A stretch of DNA of 64,000 bases from Alteripontixanthobacter maritimus. Its GTDB lineage: Bacteria; Pseudomonadota; Alphaproteobacteria; Sphingomonadales; Sphingomonadaceae. The notes under the pieces were generated by a model. That model made no database searches, was not told where the DNA came from, and saw only the letters and a program-made list of their open reading frames with translations. The DNA lies in the NCBI RefSeq assembly GCF_003340475.1, contig NZ_QBKA01000002.1:753501-817500 (forward strand). Direction: 5' to 3'. Both the position numbers and the translations under genes were made by a program. Of this stretch, positions 16,966 to 26,913 are shown piece after piece (position 1 is the first letter of the stretch; each line of letters begins with the position of its first letter).

Positions 16966-17575
16966 CGGGTGCTCGTCCGTAGATCGGCGACACGTCGGCG
17001 GTAAACAGGCTTTGCGGTATGGCAAATGCGTGACGTGCATCAGGGTGGAAGTTGAGCGCTTCTGCATCGTTTCTCAAAACAGCAAGCGCGTCCGCCTGCG
17101 TTCCGGCAATCAAACCAGCGGTGGATTGCCGTGCGGCAGCTTCGGGGGTGCTTGATGCGTGAGAACCCGTGGGTTGTCCGTCATTGCCGAAAGATTGGCA
17201 GTACCATTCGCCATGGCCGCCGGTCATGCATACATCCACTGCCGTTGCAGGTCTTTGCGACCGTGCCATGGCGGCAACCAACGCAAGCGTCGGGTAGCCA
17301 GCAAGGGTGGCGCCCCAAGCAAAGGCCAGTGCGCGGGCCGCCGCGATCCCTATACGAACGCCGGTGAAGCTACCGGGACCGCGCGACACAAACACGCGGC
17401 TGGACTTTCCGCGGTCCGGCAAGCCGGCAATCATCGGCACGAGCCGTTCCGCATGACCACGGCCCAATACGCGGTGGTCATGCGCAAGCAGGCTCGGCTC
17501 GTCGTCGCCCGCATCCTGCTCGAACAGAGCTACGGAGCACGCCTCGGTCGCGGTTTCTATCGCCAGTATACGCAT
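16946..17575 (-). CDS. tsaB: tRNA threonylcarbamoyladenosine biosynthesis protein TsaB
   Basis: A 209-residue ASKHA-fold protein. The start MRILAIETATEACSVAL and the motif SRGPGSFTGVRIGIAAARALA are diagnostic for TsaB, the partner that stabilises TsaD in the t6A37 tRNA-modification complex with TsaE. The second half is degenerate, as normal for TsaB, since it lacks the catalytic metal site of TsaD. It is translationally overlapped with rimI. Confidence 0.94.
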   Translation of the reverse strand: MRILAIETATEACSVALFEQDAGDDEPSLLAHDHRVLGRGHAERLVPMIAGLPDRGKSSRVFVSRGPGSFTGVRIGIAAARALAFAWGATLAGYPTLALVAAMARSQRPATAVDVCMTGGHGEWYCQSFGNDGQPTGSHASSTPEAAARQSTAGLIAGTQADALAVLRNDAEALNFHPDARHAFAIPQSLFTADVSPIYGRAPDAKPAA

Positions 17576-17627
17576 CGCCAGCGCCTCTATCGCCGCTGTT
17601 CGCGATACGGAAGCCTATTGGGCGCGA

Positions 17628-18236
17628 TTACACTATTCGGTTGAAGGTCTTGAAGTCCGGGCGCGGGCTGCGTTCGAAGATGCTTTCGGGATCGCCATAT
17701 CCGACCGAGCAGATCCAGTCGGCTTTCACACGCGGCTGATCGGCAAAGAAGTCCTTTGTTACCGCATCCAAATCGACGCCTGACATCGGACCGCAATCGA
17801 GGCCGAGTGCGCGCGCCGCAATCATCAGGTAAGCGCCCTGCAACGCGGAGTTGCGAGCAGCGCCTTCTTTCCGTCCTTCCTCGTCCCCTTCGAACCAGCT
17901 TTTGGCGTCGACATGGGGAAACAGCCACGGCAGTTCTTCGTGAAAATCGATGTCGTACCCGATGATGACTGTGACAGGCGCTGCACGCACCTTGTCCTTG
18001 TTACCATCGGACGCATAACCGGCGAGGCGTTCCTTCGCCTCATCCGAAGTGACCCAGACGAACCGACCCGGCTGCATGTTGGCCGATGTCGGCCCCATCT
18101 TCAGAAGCTCGTATATCGCCTTGATTTGGCTTTCGCTCACATCCTTATCGAGCCAGCCATTGTAGCTGCGAGCTTCGTTGAAGATCTGGTCGAGGGCGGC
18201 GTCGGACAGTGTGTTGCCGTGAAATTGCTGGGTCAT
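17628..18236 (-). CDS. Nitroreductase-family flavoprotein, RutE/HadB-like (malonic semialdehyde reductase type)
   Basis: A 202-residue FMN-dependent nitroreductase-fold enzyme. The order of motifs matches the RutE subfamily: MGPTSANMQPGRFVWV near the FMN site, AAPVTVIIGYDIDFHEELP, then GAYLMIAARALGLDCGPMSG and a C-terminal FNRIV. RutE reduces malonic semialdehyde to 3-hydroxypropionate in uracil catabolism, but no other rut gene is in the window, so the real substrate is open. It lies between tsaB (upstream reading) and the Nfu gene, same strand. Confidence 0.85.
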   Translation of the reverse strand: MTQQFHGNTLSDAALDQIFNEARSYNGWLDKDVSESQIKAIYELLKMGPTSANMQPGRFVWVTSDEAKERLAGYASDGNKDKVRAAPVTVIIGYDIDFHEELPWLFPHVDAKSWFEGDEEGRKEGAARNSALQGAYLMIAARALGLDCGPMSGVDLDAVTKDFFADQPRVKADWICSVGYGDPESIFERSPRPDFKTFNRIV

Positions 18237-18253
18237 GAAAATCCTTTGGTCGG

Positions 18254-18835
18254 TCAGGCTGCTCGAACCTCAACGACCTCCGGCACATAATGTTTCAGCA
18301 GGCCTTCGATACCGTGCTTCAGCGTGGCGGTAGAAGAAGGGCATCCTGCGCATGCACCCTGCATGGCGAGGTAGACCACTCCGTCCTTGTAACCGCGATA
18401 CACGATATCGCCGCCATCGCCTGCCACGGCCGGGCGAACCCGCGTTTCCAGCAGCTCGTGGATCTGACCCACGATATCGGCATTGGCCGGATCGTCTTCC
18501 ACCACCATGTCGATCGATTCCTCGGGCACGGAAATACCGTTTGCGCCACTGGAGGCGAACAAGGGCGCGGCGGACACGAAATGGTCCAGCAGAACCGACA
18601 CGACTTGCGGCTTCAAGGCCGACCAGTCGGCCCCAGGAGCGGCGGTGACGGAAACGAAATCGCCACCGAAAAACACATTCACCACTTCACCTGTATCGAA
18701 GATCGCCTGCGCCAGGGGCGATACTTCGGCAGCTTCCGGATTGGCGAAGTCGCGCGTGCCGGACGGCATGACCTCCTGCCCCGGAAGGAACTTCAGGGTG
18801 GCGGGGTTGGGTGTGGTTTCGGTTTCAATAAACAT
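18254..18835 (-). CDS. NifU/Nfu-type Fe-S scaffold protein
   Basis: A 193-residue protein with an N-terminal Nfu_N domain (MFIETETTPNPATLKFLPGQ to about 90) and a C-terminal NifU-like domain carrying the CxxC at Cys162 and Cys165 (GACAGCPSS). Two molecules hold a [4Fe-4S] cluster through these cysteines and pass it to apo-proteins. The ATG at 18835 gives the exact family start; the open frame to 18871 adds 12 unrelated residues. It is divergent from the M16 protease gene over about 138 bases. Confidence 0.95.
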   Translation of the reverse strand: MFIETETTPNPATLKFLPGQEVMPSGTRDFANPEAAEVSPLAQAIFDTGEVVNVFFGGDFVSVTAAPGADWSALKPQVVSVLLDHFVSAAPLFASSGANGISVPEESIDMVVEDDPANADIVGQIHELLETRVRPAVAGDGGDIVYRGYKDGVVYLAMQGACAGCPSSTATLKHGIEGLLKHYVPEVVEVRAA

Positions 18836-18973
18836 GGTGTGTGAGATAAGCCTGCCCACAACGCGGTGCAAGGTCAGTCCGCCATGTCCATGCGGACAAC
18901 GGCCTGTGATTTTTCGCTGCTCTCCGCGAAATGTTCACTATCCCTTCACACCATCCATCCCTATATTTGCAGC

Positions 18974-21900
18974 ATGACAAGATACCCGCGTTTCGCACGC
19001 CCGCTCCTCCTTCTCACGGCAATTGCAGGCATTTGCACAGGGGTGCCGCTATCGGCTCAGCAAACGGTGCCGGCTCCGGCAACGCCGACGCCGACATTGC
19101 CCGCCAGCCTGCAAACCGGTGATGAAGCGCCTTGGATATACCGCGGCAGCGATGTCCCGCGTGACAAGGAATGGCTGTTCGGCGAAATGGAGAACGGGCT
19201 GCGTTATGCCGTCCGGCGCAACGGTGTGCCGCCCAACCAGATGTCCATCCGCATCCGCATAGATGCAGGATCGCTGCACGAGGAAGACAGCGAGCGTGGA
19301 TATGCGCATTTGCTGGAGCATCTGCTGTTTCGCGAAAGCAAATATCTGGGTGCAGGCGAGGCTATCCCGACGTGGCAACGGCTGGGTGCAACCTTTGGCA
19401 GCGACACTAACGCCGAAACCAGCCCCACACATACTGTCTACAAGCTCGATCTGCCCAATATCGGCCCCGACAATGGCGGCGACAAGCTGGATGAAAGCTT
19501 CAAGCTGCTGTCCGGCATGATCCGTGAACCGGCCCTTTCTGCTGCCAACCTCGCAGCGGACATACCGATCGTGCTGGCTGAAAAGCGCGAGCGTGGCGGT
19601 CCGTCCATGCGCGTGCTGGAAGCGACGCGCAGCACGATCTATGCCGGGCAGCGGCTGGCCGACAGGATGCCGATCGGCACGACAGAAACGTTGACCAGTG
19701 CCACTCCCGCATCCGTGCGCGCGTTCCATTCCCGCTGGTACCGTCCGGAAAATACCGTGATCGTGGCTGCGGGCGATGCCGATCCGGTCGAGCTGGCCCG
19801 GTTGGTCGAACGCTGGTTCGCTGACTGGCAGGGGGAGGGGCCGCTGGTCCCCGCGCCAGACTTCGGCGATCCCGTGGCACCGGCAGGCGCCGATCCGGCC
19901 AATCCGGTTGGCGCTACCCGGGTTCTGGTGGAACCCGACCTGCCGCGCAGTTTCTCCTATGGCATCATGCGCCCATGGCGGCCGGTCGACGACACTATCG
20001 AGTACAACGAAGGACTGATGATCGACGCGGTGTCGCAGGCCATCATCAACCGGCGGCTGGAAAAGCGCGCACGGGCAGGTGGTTCGTATCTGTATGCGCA
20101 GGTGCAGCAGGACGATGTCAGCCGTTCCACCGATGCGACCTTCGTCAGCTTCGCCCCGTTGAGCGATGACTGGCGTGCGGCGCTGGCCGATGTTCGCGGG
20201 GTTATCAAGGACGCTCTCGACACGCCGCCCACGCAGGAAGAGATCGACCGGGAGCTTTCTCAATTCGAGGTCGTGTTCGCCAGTTCGGTTGCGGAACGCG
20301 AAGTTATGGCGGGCGCAAAGCTGGCTGATACCGTCGTGCAAGCGGTCGATATCCGTGAAGCCGTTGCGGCGCCCGAAACAGTGCTGACGGTGTTCAACGG
20401 AATGCGCGACCAGTTCACTCCTGCCAATGTCCAGAAACACACGCGCCAGCTGTTCACCGGCGATGTGCTGAATTCCATTTACGTCACCCCTTCAGTCGGG
20501 GAGGCGGACGATAGCGCCCTCAGGACTGCGTTCTTCGATGCAGTCCAGGCCGACGGTTCCGCGAGGCTCGCCGCGAGCGACATTTCTTTCGATACGCTGC
20601 CGCCGCTGGGTGAGCCGGGCACCATCGTGTCACGCACTAGCCCCGGCCTGTTCGAGATAGAGGACGTCGCATTCGACAACGGCGTGAAAGCGGTTCTGTG
20701 GTCCAACAAGGCCGAACCGGGCCGTGTGGTTGTGCGCGTCCGCTTCGGCGGCGGTTACCGCGCTTTCGGACCCGACGATGCAGCCTATGCCACGTTGGGC
20801 CGCATGGCGCTGGTAGGCTCCGGTATCGGAGAATTGGGTCAGGAACAGCTTGACCGGATATCGACCGGTCGCAAGCTGGGCTTCGATTTCGCGATCGCGG
20901 AGGGTGTGTTTACGCTGACCGCACAAACCCGGCAGGAAGATCTGGCGGATCAACTGTATCTGTTCGCAGGCAAGCTGGGCAACCCAAGCTGGGATCCGAA
21001 CCCCGTCATTCGCGCCAAGGCGGCATCGACGCTGACATATGAAAGTCTTGCGACCAGTCCGGCTGGCGTGCTTCAGCGCGATTTCGAATATCTCATTCGC
21101 GGCAACCAGTCTCGCTTCCAGACGGCCACGCCTGACCAGATCGCCGCCGTCACACCCGAAAGCTTCCGCGAATTCTGGGCCGAGGCTTTGGCGCAGGGTC
21201 CGGTCGAGGTACTGGTGTTCGGCGACTTCGAAACCGAACCCACGTTGGAAGCTTTGCGGACCACGTTCGGCGCGATCGAACCGCGTGCCCCGTTGCCCGA
21301 CGCAATTGCGAGCCGTGTGCCCGGTTTTCCCGAAGATGGTAGCGCCCCGGTGGTCGTAAACCATCGCGGCGACGACAATCAGGCTGCTGCAGTGATTGCA
21401 TGGCCAGGCGGTGCCGGCAGTTCCGGCCTGCGCGAATCCCGGCAGCTCGAAATATTGACCGACTTGTTCAACAATCGCCTGGTGGACGAAATGCGGGAGC
21501 GGGTCGGGGCCAGCTATTCGCCGTCGGTTTCCAGTGACTGGCCGGTGGATATCCAGTCGGGAGGGTCGATCACTGCGCTGGCGCAGCTGAAGCCCGAAGA
21601 TGTGCCATCGTTCTTCGCTGCCGCCGACGCGATTGCGCTGGACCTTGCCCAGAACCCGCCAAGCGCCGATGAACTGGCGCGCGTAACCGAACCGTTCAAC
21701 CAGCTGATCCGGCGGGCGAGTACCGGCAATACGTTCTGGCTCTACCAGCTCGAGGGGTCGACCGTTGACCCCGTTCGCCGTGCATTTCTGCGCACTCTGC
21801 TGGTGGATTATACGGAAACCACACCTGCCCGAATGCAGGCATTGGCACAGCGTTACCTGGCACAGCGCCCGGGTTGGCGGATGGCGATCTTGCCGGAAGG

Positions 21901-21997
21901 TCAGGACTTGCCGCCGGAAGCGAAGGTACTGCCAACCATGCCGGAAAAGCTTGCCGAACCGGCCGTTGATTTAGATGCGGCCTACACCGGCCGGTAG
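18974..21997 (+). CDS. Exported M16-family zinc metalloprotease (PqqL-like, two-module)
   Basis: A 1007-residue M16 peptidase with signal peptide (MTRYPRFARPLLLLTAIAG, cleavage near LSAQ). The inverted zinc motif HxxEH is HLLEH at residues 112-116, with the downstream acidic ligand in VLAEKRERGG. There are four M16 modules; the second half (from about 560, with AVLWSNKAEPGRVVVRVRFGGGY) lacks HxxEH and is a non-catalytic clamp half, as in PqqL and pitrilysin-like long forms. It probably degrades peptides in the periplasm. The open frame begins at 18866, but only the ATG at 18974 gives a signal peptide at the N-terminus. A large hairpin follows the stop. Confidence 0.92.
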   Translation: MTRYPRFARPLLLLTAIAGICTGVPLSAQQTVPAPATPTPTLPASLQTGDEAPWIYRGSDVPRDKEWLFGEMENGLRYAVRRNGVPPNQMSIRIRIDAGSLHEEDSERGYAHLLEHLLFRESKYLGAGEAIPTWQRLGATFGSDTNAETSPTHTVYKLDLPNIGPDNGGDKLDESFKLLSGMIREPALSAANLAADIPIVLAEKRERGGPSMRVLEATRSTIYAGQRLADRMPIGTTETLTSATPASVRAFHSRWYRPENTVIVAAGDADPVELARLVERWFADWQGEGPLVPAPDFGDPVAPAGADPANPVGATRVLVEPDLPRSFSYGIMRPWRPVDDTIEYNEGLMIDAVSQAIINRRLEKRARAGGSYLYAQVQQDDVSRSTDATFVSFAPLSDDWRAALADVRGVIKDALDTPPTQEEIDRELSQFEVVFASSVAEREVMAGAKLADTVVQAVDIREAVAAPETVLTVFNGMRDQFTPANVQKHTRQLFTGDVLNSIYVTPSVGEADDSALRTAFFDAVQADGSARLAASDISFDTLPPLGEPGTIVSRTSPGLFEIEDVAFDNGVKAVLWSNKAEPGRVVVRVRFGGGYRAFGPDDAAYATLGRMALVGSGIGELGQEQLDRISTGRKLGFDFAIAEGVFTLTAQTRQEDLADQLYLFAGKLGNPSWDPNPVIRAKAASTLTYESLATSPAGVLQRDFEYLIRGNQSRFQTATPDQIAAVTPESFREFWAEALAQGPVEVLVFGDFETEPTLEALRTTFGAIEPRAPLPDAIASRVPGFPEDGSAPVVVNHRGDDNQAAAVIAWPGGAGSSGLRESRQLEILTDLFNNRLVDEMRERVGASYSPSVSSDWPVDIQSGGSITALAQLKPEDVPSFFAAADAIALDLAQNPPSADELARVTEPFNQLIRRASTGNTFWLYQLEGSTVDPVRRAFLRTLLVDYTETTPARMQALAQRYLAQRPGWRMAILPEGQDLPPEAKVLPTMPEKLAEPAVDLDAAYTGR

Positions 21998-22008
21998 GCA
22001 GGTACGGT

Positions 22009-22063
22009 AAAGCCGGCTTGCGGCGAGCCATAGTTTTCGCCGCTTGCCCATACCACCGGCTTT
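22009..22063 (+). terminator. Compound hairpin after the M16 protease
   Basis: AAAGCCGG (22009-22016) pairs with CCGGCTTT (22056-22063), and inside it GCGGCGA (22020-22026) pairs with TCGCCGC (22037-22043). It starts 12 bases after the protease stop and probably ends that transcript; no proper T-run follows, so it could also only protect the 3' end. Confidence 0.55.
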
Positions 22064-22121
22064 GCGTTTGGTGGCAGCGGCGCGTATCTGTGGCGTCAAT
22101 CCCAATGCAAAGGGCACTCGC

Positions 22122-23510
22122 GTGGCACAAACTTGGAATCCCGATAGCTGGAAACAGGCCGAGGCACGGCATCTGCCGCATTACGAAGATGCGGCTGAGC
22201 TGGCAGATGCGGTCACGACCCTGTCGGACTATCCGCCACTGGTATTCGCAGGCGAAGCGCGGGCGTTGAAGGCTGAACTGGCCGACGTTGCGAATGGCCA
22301 TGGGTTCCTACTGCAAGGTGGTGATTGCGCAGAAAGCTTCGCGGAGTTTCATCCCAACAATATCCGCGACACCTTTCGTGTGATCCTGCAAATGGCGGTC
22401 GTGATGACCTTCGCCAGCAAGCGGCCGGTGGTGAAGGTCGGGCGCATGGCGGGACAGTTCGCCAAACCTCGCAGTTCCGATACCGAAACACAGAAGGACG
22501 CGGCCGGCCGCGATGTAACCCTGCCGAGCTATTTCGGCGACAATGTCAATGCGATCGAGTTCGACGCGGTGGGGCGTCGCAACGATCCGCAGCGGATGGT
22601 GCGCGCCTATTCGCAATCCGCGGCAACGCTCAATCTGCTGCGCGCCTTTGCCACGGGTGGGTATGCCAATTTGCGCCAGGTCCACCAGTGGACACTGGAC
22701 TTCATGGGCCGCAGCCCGTGGGCGGACAAGTTCGCTCAAACAGCGGATCGCATCGGTGAAGCGATGGACTTCATGGAAGCGTGCGGCATCGATCCCGCCA
22801 CCGTGCCGCAATTGCAGGGCACCAGCTTCTACACCAGCCACGAGGCGTTGCTGCTGCCATACGAGCAGGCGATGACGCGCCGCGATTCGCTCACCGGTGA
22901 CTGGTACGATACCAGCGCGCACATGGTCTGGATCGGTGACCGGACCCGGTTCGAAAATAGCGCGCATATCGAATTTGCGCGCGGCATCGGCAATCCGCTG
23001 GGCATGAAATGCGGCCCGTCGCTGGAACCGGACGAATTGCTGAAACTGCTCGATACGCTGAATCCTGCACGGGAAGCGGGTCGGATCACCCTCATCAGCC
23101 GGTTCGGACATGACAAGGTCGAAAGCGGGCTGCCTCGCCTCGTGCGGGCGGTAGAGCGCGAAGGCCATCCGGTCGTCTGGAGCTGCGACCCGATGCACGG
23201 CAACGTGGTAAAATCGGATAGCGGTTACAAAACCCGTCCGTTCGACCGGATCCTGTCCGAAGTGCAGGGTTTTTTCGACGTACACCGCGCCGAAGGCAGC
23301 CACCCCGGCGGCATCCATATCGAGATGACCGGGCAGGACGTGACTGAATGTGTGGGGGGCGCCGTTGCCATAACCGACGAACGGCTAGGCGATCGCTATC
23401 ACACCCATTGCGATCCGCGGCTCAACGCTGCGCAATCGCTGGAACTGGCGTTCAAACTGTCCGAAATGCTGAACAACGAAGCCGTCCAACGCGAAGCCGA
23501 CGCCGCTTGA
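22122..23510 (+). CDS. 3-deoxy-7-phosphoheptulonate (DAHP) synthase, class II
   Basis: A 462-residue plant-type (class II) DAHP synthase that condenses phosphoenolpyruvate and erythrose-4-phosphate in the first step of aromatic amino-acid synthesis. Family blocks seen in order: [31 protein letters not shown] (metal-binding Cys), [18 protein letters not shown] (PEP site), a central [26 protein letters not shown] and a C-terminal [21 protein letters not shown] use the GTG at 22122, which gives the normal start [10 protein letters not shown]; the open frame reaches 22044 but the added residues are not family-like. Confidence 0.95.
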   Translation: MAQTWNPDSWKQAEARHLPHYEDAAELADAVTTLSDYPPLVFAGEARALKAELADVANGHGFLLQGGDCAESFAEFHPNNIRDTFRVILQMAVVMTFASKRPVVKVGRMAGQFAKPRSSDTETQKDAAGRDVTLPSYFGDNVNAIEFDAVGRRNDPQRMVRAYSQSAATLNLLRAFATGGYANLRQVHQWTLDFMGRSPWADKFAQTADRIGEAMDFMEACGIDPATVPQLQGTSFYTSHEALLLPYEQAMTRRDSLTGDWYDTSAHMVWIGDRTRFENSAHIEFARGIGNPLGMKCGPSLEPDELLKLLDTLNPAREAGRITLISRFGHDKVESGLPRLVRAVEREGHPVVWSCDPMHGNVVKSDSGYKTRPFDRILSEVQGFFDVHRAEGSHPGGIHIEMTGQDVTECVGGAVAITDERLGDRYHTHCDPRLNAAQSLELAFKLSEMLNNEAVQREADAA

Positions 23511-23678
23511 TATAAGCTATTGTAACGCTGGCAAAGCGTCGGAAATTCATCCCGTAATACCCTCTCTGGGCCGCAGGGTTGCGTTTTGTTCCGGACAGCC
23601 CCTTTAATTTGCGGCACTTCTACGCCATGGTTGTGCCATCAGGGGCTTCGGCGTTCGCGGCCTTGCAGGAGAGACGAC

Positions 23679-24956
23679 GTGTCAGAAGCCCGCCAACGGG
23701 CCACCGCTATTGCGGCCACCGAAAGAGCCCTCGCGGCGGAATTTGCTGCGACGAGGGATCTGAGCGAGGGGCTCGCTGCGCATCTGTCGGATGCAGATGC
23801 GACCATGCAGTCGATGGAAGATGCTTCGCCCGCGAAGTGGCATCTGGCCCACACCACGTGGTTCTGGGAAACCTTCCTGCTGCGCGACCATGCCCTTGGG
23901 TATGAGCTGTACGATGCGGACTGGCCGTTCTTGTTCAATTCCTATTACGAGGCAGAAGGCGCGCGGATCGACCGTTTCTCACGCGGCCTGTTATCGCGGC
24001 CGACACTAGACCAGATCCTCGCTTGGCGCGCACATGTTAATGCCGCGATGGACGCCCTGATCGACGTGTCCGAACACGAACCGCTGATCCGGCTGGGCAT
24101 CGCGCACGAACAGCAGCACCAAGAATTGCTGCTTACCGATATCAAGCATGCCCTGTTCCAGAACCCGGCAGGCCCGGCGATGTTCGAAAACGCGCAGCGT
24201 CCCTCGGCAGAAGCTGCTCAGCTTGGCTGGCACACTCACCCGGGCGGTATCGCATCGATCGGCCACAACGGCACCGGCTTCGCCTTCGATTGCGAAGGGC
24301 CGAACCACCGCGCATTGCTCGAACCGTTTGCCTTGGCAGACCGCCTGGTGACCAATGGCGAATGGCAGGAATTTATCGATGACGGCGGTTATGCCGATGC
24401 AGCGCATTGGCTGGCCGATGGCTGGGCCTGGGTCCAGGCAGAAGGGATTGCGGCACCGCTATATTGGCGTGATAGCGATGCTGGCGCGCAGCATTTTACC
24501 CACACTGGATGGCAGTCCCGCGACCCGCATGCGCCAGTCACCCACATCTCATATTTCGAAGCGGACGCCTACGCCGCGTGGGCTGGCTACCGGCTGCCGA
24601 CGGAGTTCGAATGGGAAGCGATTGCATGGGGCCAGCGCGGCGGCGACGCTCCAGCGCACGATCCCGATGGCGGCAACCAGCTCGACGCTGCCGCGCCCCC
24701 AATGCCGCGCGGCGGCACCGACCTGTTCGGCGATTGCTGGACCTTCACGCGCTCTGCCTATTTGCCGTATCCGCGCTTCCAGCCTGCAGAAGGCGCGGTG
24801 GGCGAATATAATGGTAAGTTCATGAGCGGGCAGTTCGTGCTGAAGGGCGCCAGCTGCGCTACCGTGCGCGGTCATTCACGGCCCAGCTACCGCAATTTCT
24901 TCTACCCACACCAGCGCTGGCAATTTACCGGCCTGAGGCTTGCGAAAGACATCTGA
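23679..24956 (+). CDS. egtB: Ergothioneine biosynthesis protein EgtB (iron-dependent sulfoxide synthase)
   Basis: A 425-residue enzyme joining a thiol donor to hercynine. The N-terminal DinB-like domain carries the HxxxHxE iron motif (His143, His147 and Glu149 in HEQQHQE) and an early His in KWHLAHTTWFWE. The C-terminal formylglycine-generating-enzyme fold (about 200-425) ends in GASCATVRGHSRPSYRNFFYPHQRW. The start is GTG at 23679, because an AGGAG at 23667-23671 sits at the right distance; the open frame to 23586 is non-conserved. Its stop overlaps the egtD ATG (ATGA). Confidence 0.94.
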   Translation: MSEARQRATAIAATERALAAEFAATRDLSEGLAAHLSDADATMQSMEDASPAKWHLAHTTWFWETFLLRDHALGYELYDADWPFLFNSYYEAEGARIDRFSRGLLSRPTLDQILAWRAHVNAAMDALIDVSEHEPLIRLGIAHEQQHQELLLTDIKHALFQNPAGPAMFENAQRPSAEAAQLGWHTHPGGIASIGHNGTGFAFDCEGPNHRALLEPFALADRLVTNGEWQEFIDDGGYADAAHWLADGWAWVQAEGIAAPLYWRDSDAGAQHFTHTGWQSRDPHAPVTHISYFEADAYAAWAGYRLPTEFEWEAIAWGQRGGDAPAHDPDGGNQLDAAAPPMPRGGTDLFGDCWTFTRSAYLPYPRFQPAEGAVGEYNGKFMSGQFVLKGASCATVRGHSRPSYRNFFYPHQRWQFTGLRLAKDI

Positions 24957-25942
24957 TGACGACCGATACCGGACTTGCCCTTGTCGACCGCGACGAGGAG
25001 GGGGTGGACCGCGCCTTCCGTGCCGACGTGCTGGCTGGCCTGGCGCAATCGCAAAAGGCGATACCGGCGCGCTGGTTGTATGACGATGCGGGTTCGCAAC
25101 TGTTCGAGGATATCACGCAGGTTGCCGAGTATTATCCTACGCGCGCCGAGACCGAAATTCTCGATGCGCGTGGTCAGGAATTCGCCGCAGCGGTCGGAAC
25201 TGGTCGCGCGGTGGTGGAATTCGGTAGCGGATCGTCCGTCAAGACGCCGCTGCTGCTGACGGCGATCGATCCCGGAGCGTATGTCCCGCTTGATATTGCA
25301 GGCGATTTCCTGCGCGAGTCCTCCGCAGCTCTGGCAGCCAAGTTTCCGGGCCTGCCGGTGCATCCGGTGGAAGCGGATTTTATGCGTGAAGTGGCGCTTC
25401 CGGATGCTGTTTCGGATATGCCAAAGCTGGGTTTCTTTCCGGGTTCGACCATCGGCAATATGGTCCCGCGCAGCGCGGTGGACCTGCTGCGCGCAATGTT
25501 CGCTACACTCGGACGCGGGTCCAAGCTGCTTATCGGCATGGACCTCATCAAGGACGAAGCTGTGCTGCGCGCCGCGTATGACGATGCGGCCGGCGTAACG
25601 GGGGAGTTCAACCTTAACCTCGCGCGCCGCATCAATCGCGAACTTGGCGGCGATATCCCCGTGGATGCCCTGCGGCACGAAGCACGGTGGGACGACAACC
25701 TTGCGCGGATCGAGATGCATCTGGTCGCCAAGCGGGACATCGCTTTCACGGTATGCGGGCAGGAATTCTCCATGGCTGAAGGTGAAAGCATTCACACTGA
25801 AAACAGCCACAAATTCAGCCGGCGTAGCTCCTACGCCCTACTGCTTGCCGGGGGCTGGACACCCCAGATGCGCTGGAAAGATGCCGAGGGGCGCTTCAGC
25901 GTCATCCTTGCAGAAGCCACCGAACCTCGCGACGCTCCGTGA
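24956..25942 (+). CDS. egtD: L-histidine N-alpha-methyltransferase EgtD
   Basis: A 328-residue SAM-dependent enzyme that trimethylates histidine to hercynine, the first step of ergothioneine synthesis. Diagnostic segments: IPARWLYDDAGSQLFEDITQVAEYYPTRAE near the start, VVEFGSGSSVKT (SAM loop), FFPGSTIGNMVP, LLIGMDLIKD and IHTENSHKFS, the last being the histidine-binding region. It overlaps egtB by one base and the next gene by four bases (GTGA). No EgtA, EgtC or EgtE is in the window, so the organism uses the short route if EgtB accepts cysteine, or takes the other steps from elsewhere. Confidence 0.95.
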   Translation: MTTDTGLALVDRDEEGVDRAFRADVLAGLAQSQKAIPARWLYDDAGSQLFEDITQVAEYYPTRAETEILDARGQEFAAAVGTGRAVVEFGSGSSVKTPLLLTAIDPGAYVPLDIAGDFLRESSAALAAKFPGLPVHPVEADFMREVALPDAVSDMPKLGFFPGSTIGNMVPRSAVDLLRAMFATLGRGSKLLIGMDLIKDEAVLRAAYDDAAGVTGEFNLNLARRINRELGGDIPVDALRHEARWDDNLARIEMHLVAKRDIAFTVCGQEFSMAEGESIHTENSHKFSRRSSYALLLAGGWTPQMRWKDAEGRFSVILAEATEPRDAP

Positions 25943-26898
25943 CCGATGCGCGCAGCGTCGGTATCGTCGGCGCGGGCATGGCAGGCCTTGCATGTGCGAC
26001 CCGGCTTGCGGAGGCCGGCATAGCCGTCACATTGTTCGACAAGGGGCGCGGCCCAGGCGGGCGGATGGCAACCCGGAGGGCGGAGATTGCTGGCGAAATG
26101 CTGCACTTCGACCACGGAGCGCAATATTTTACGGCACGGGACGAGGATTTCAAACGACAGGTCCTCGCTTGGGAGAAGGCCGGCTACGCCGCGCGCTGGC
26201 CCGCAGCTGGTGATGAGGCATGGGTCGGTATTCCCGCCATGAACGCCCCGATCAAGGCGATGGCCAAGGCAGTTGAAGTACATTGGGCAACCCGTATCGA
26301 CCCGGTCGAGTGGGAGGGCGACGAGTGGATTATCCGTTCCGACACCGCCGAGCATCGATTTACTGATCTGGTTGTCGCCATCCCGGCTGAGCAGGCCGCC
26401 GTGTTGCTGGCTGATGCCGAGCCCGATTTTGCGGTGGAAGCAGGTTCCGTCCGGTCCGCGCCATGCTGGGCGGTCATGGCAGCTTTCGCAAAGCCGCTGG
26501 CTTTTTCGCGGGACGCGTTGAAAGGCAATGAACAGCAGCCCGTTTCTTGGGCCGTACGCAATTCAGCCAAACCTGGCAGAGATGCCATGGAAAGCTGGGT
26601 CATTCACGCTTCACCACACAGGTCTCGCGAAGTTCTGGACCTGCCGAAGGAAGCTGTCGCCAAGCTCCTGCTGGCGGACTTTTTCGCGCAGGCACAAATT
26701 GACCCGGTCGAGCCGGAGCATCTCGCCGCCCATCGCTGGCTATATGCCATGGCGGAACCAGTATCCGGGGCTGCTTCTCGGCGCTGGGAAGCCAAACGAC
26801 TAGGCGTTTGCGGGGATTGGCTGGTTGCTCCCAGAGTGGAAGGAGCATGGCTGTCGGGGCGCCATGCAGCCGAACGGATCATTGCGGCGGCACGATAA
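25939..26898 (+). CDS. FAD-dependent oxidoreductase, renalase/amine-oxidase-like
   Basis: A 319-residue flavoprotein. The N-terminal Rossmann motif is VGIVGAGMAGLACATRLAEAG, followed by the family stretch FDKGRGPGGRMATRR that contacts FAD, and a second FAD segment near the C-terminus (KRLGVCGDWLVAPRVEGAWLSG). The layout matches short NAD(P)/FAD-dependent oxidoreductases related to renalase. No signal peptide. The GTG start overlaps the egtD stop (GTGA), so it is produced with EgtB and EgtD; a role in ergothioneine chemistry or recycling is possible but unproven. Confidence 0.85.
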   Translation: MTDARSVGIVGAGMAGLACATRLAEAGIAVTLFDKGRGPGGRMATRRAEIAGEMLHFDHGAQYFTARDEDFKRQVLAWEKAGYAARWPAAGDEAWVGIPAMNAPIKAMAKAVEVHWATRIDPVEWEGDEWIIRSDTAEHRFTDLVVAIPAEQAAVLLADAEPDFAVEAGSVRSAPCWAVMAAFAKPLAFSRDALKGNEQQPVSWAVRNSAKPGRDAMESWVIHASPHRSREVLDLPKEAVAKLLLADFFAQAQIDPVEPEHLAAHRWLYAMAEPVSGAASRRWEAKRLGVCGDWLVAPRVEGAWLSGRHAAERIIAAAR

Positions 26899-26913
26899 AA
26901 CACCATCCGGTTC

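Noticed and set aside
19049-20440. A 463-codon open frame on the minus strand within the M16 protease gene
   Set aside because: High-GC antisense shadow without domain, start signal or promoter; the sense strand carries the HLLEH protease.
22308-23318. A 336-codon minus-strand frame opposite DAHP synthase
   Set aside because: His/Arg-rich shadow translation with no recognisable fold; the sense gene is complete.
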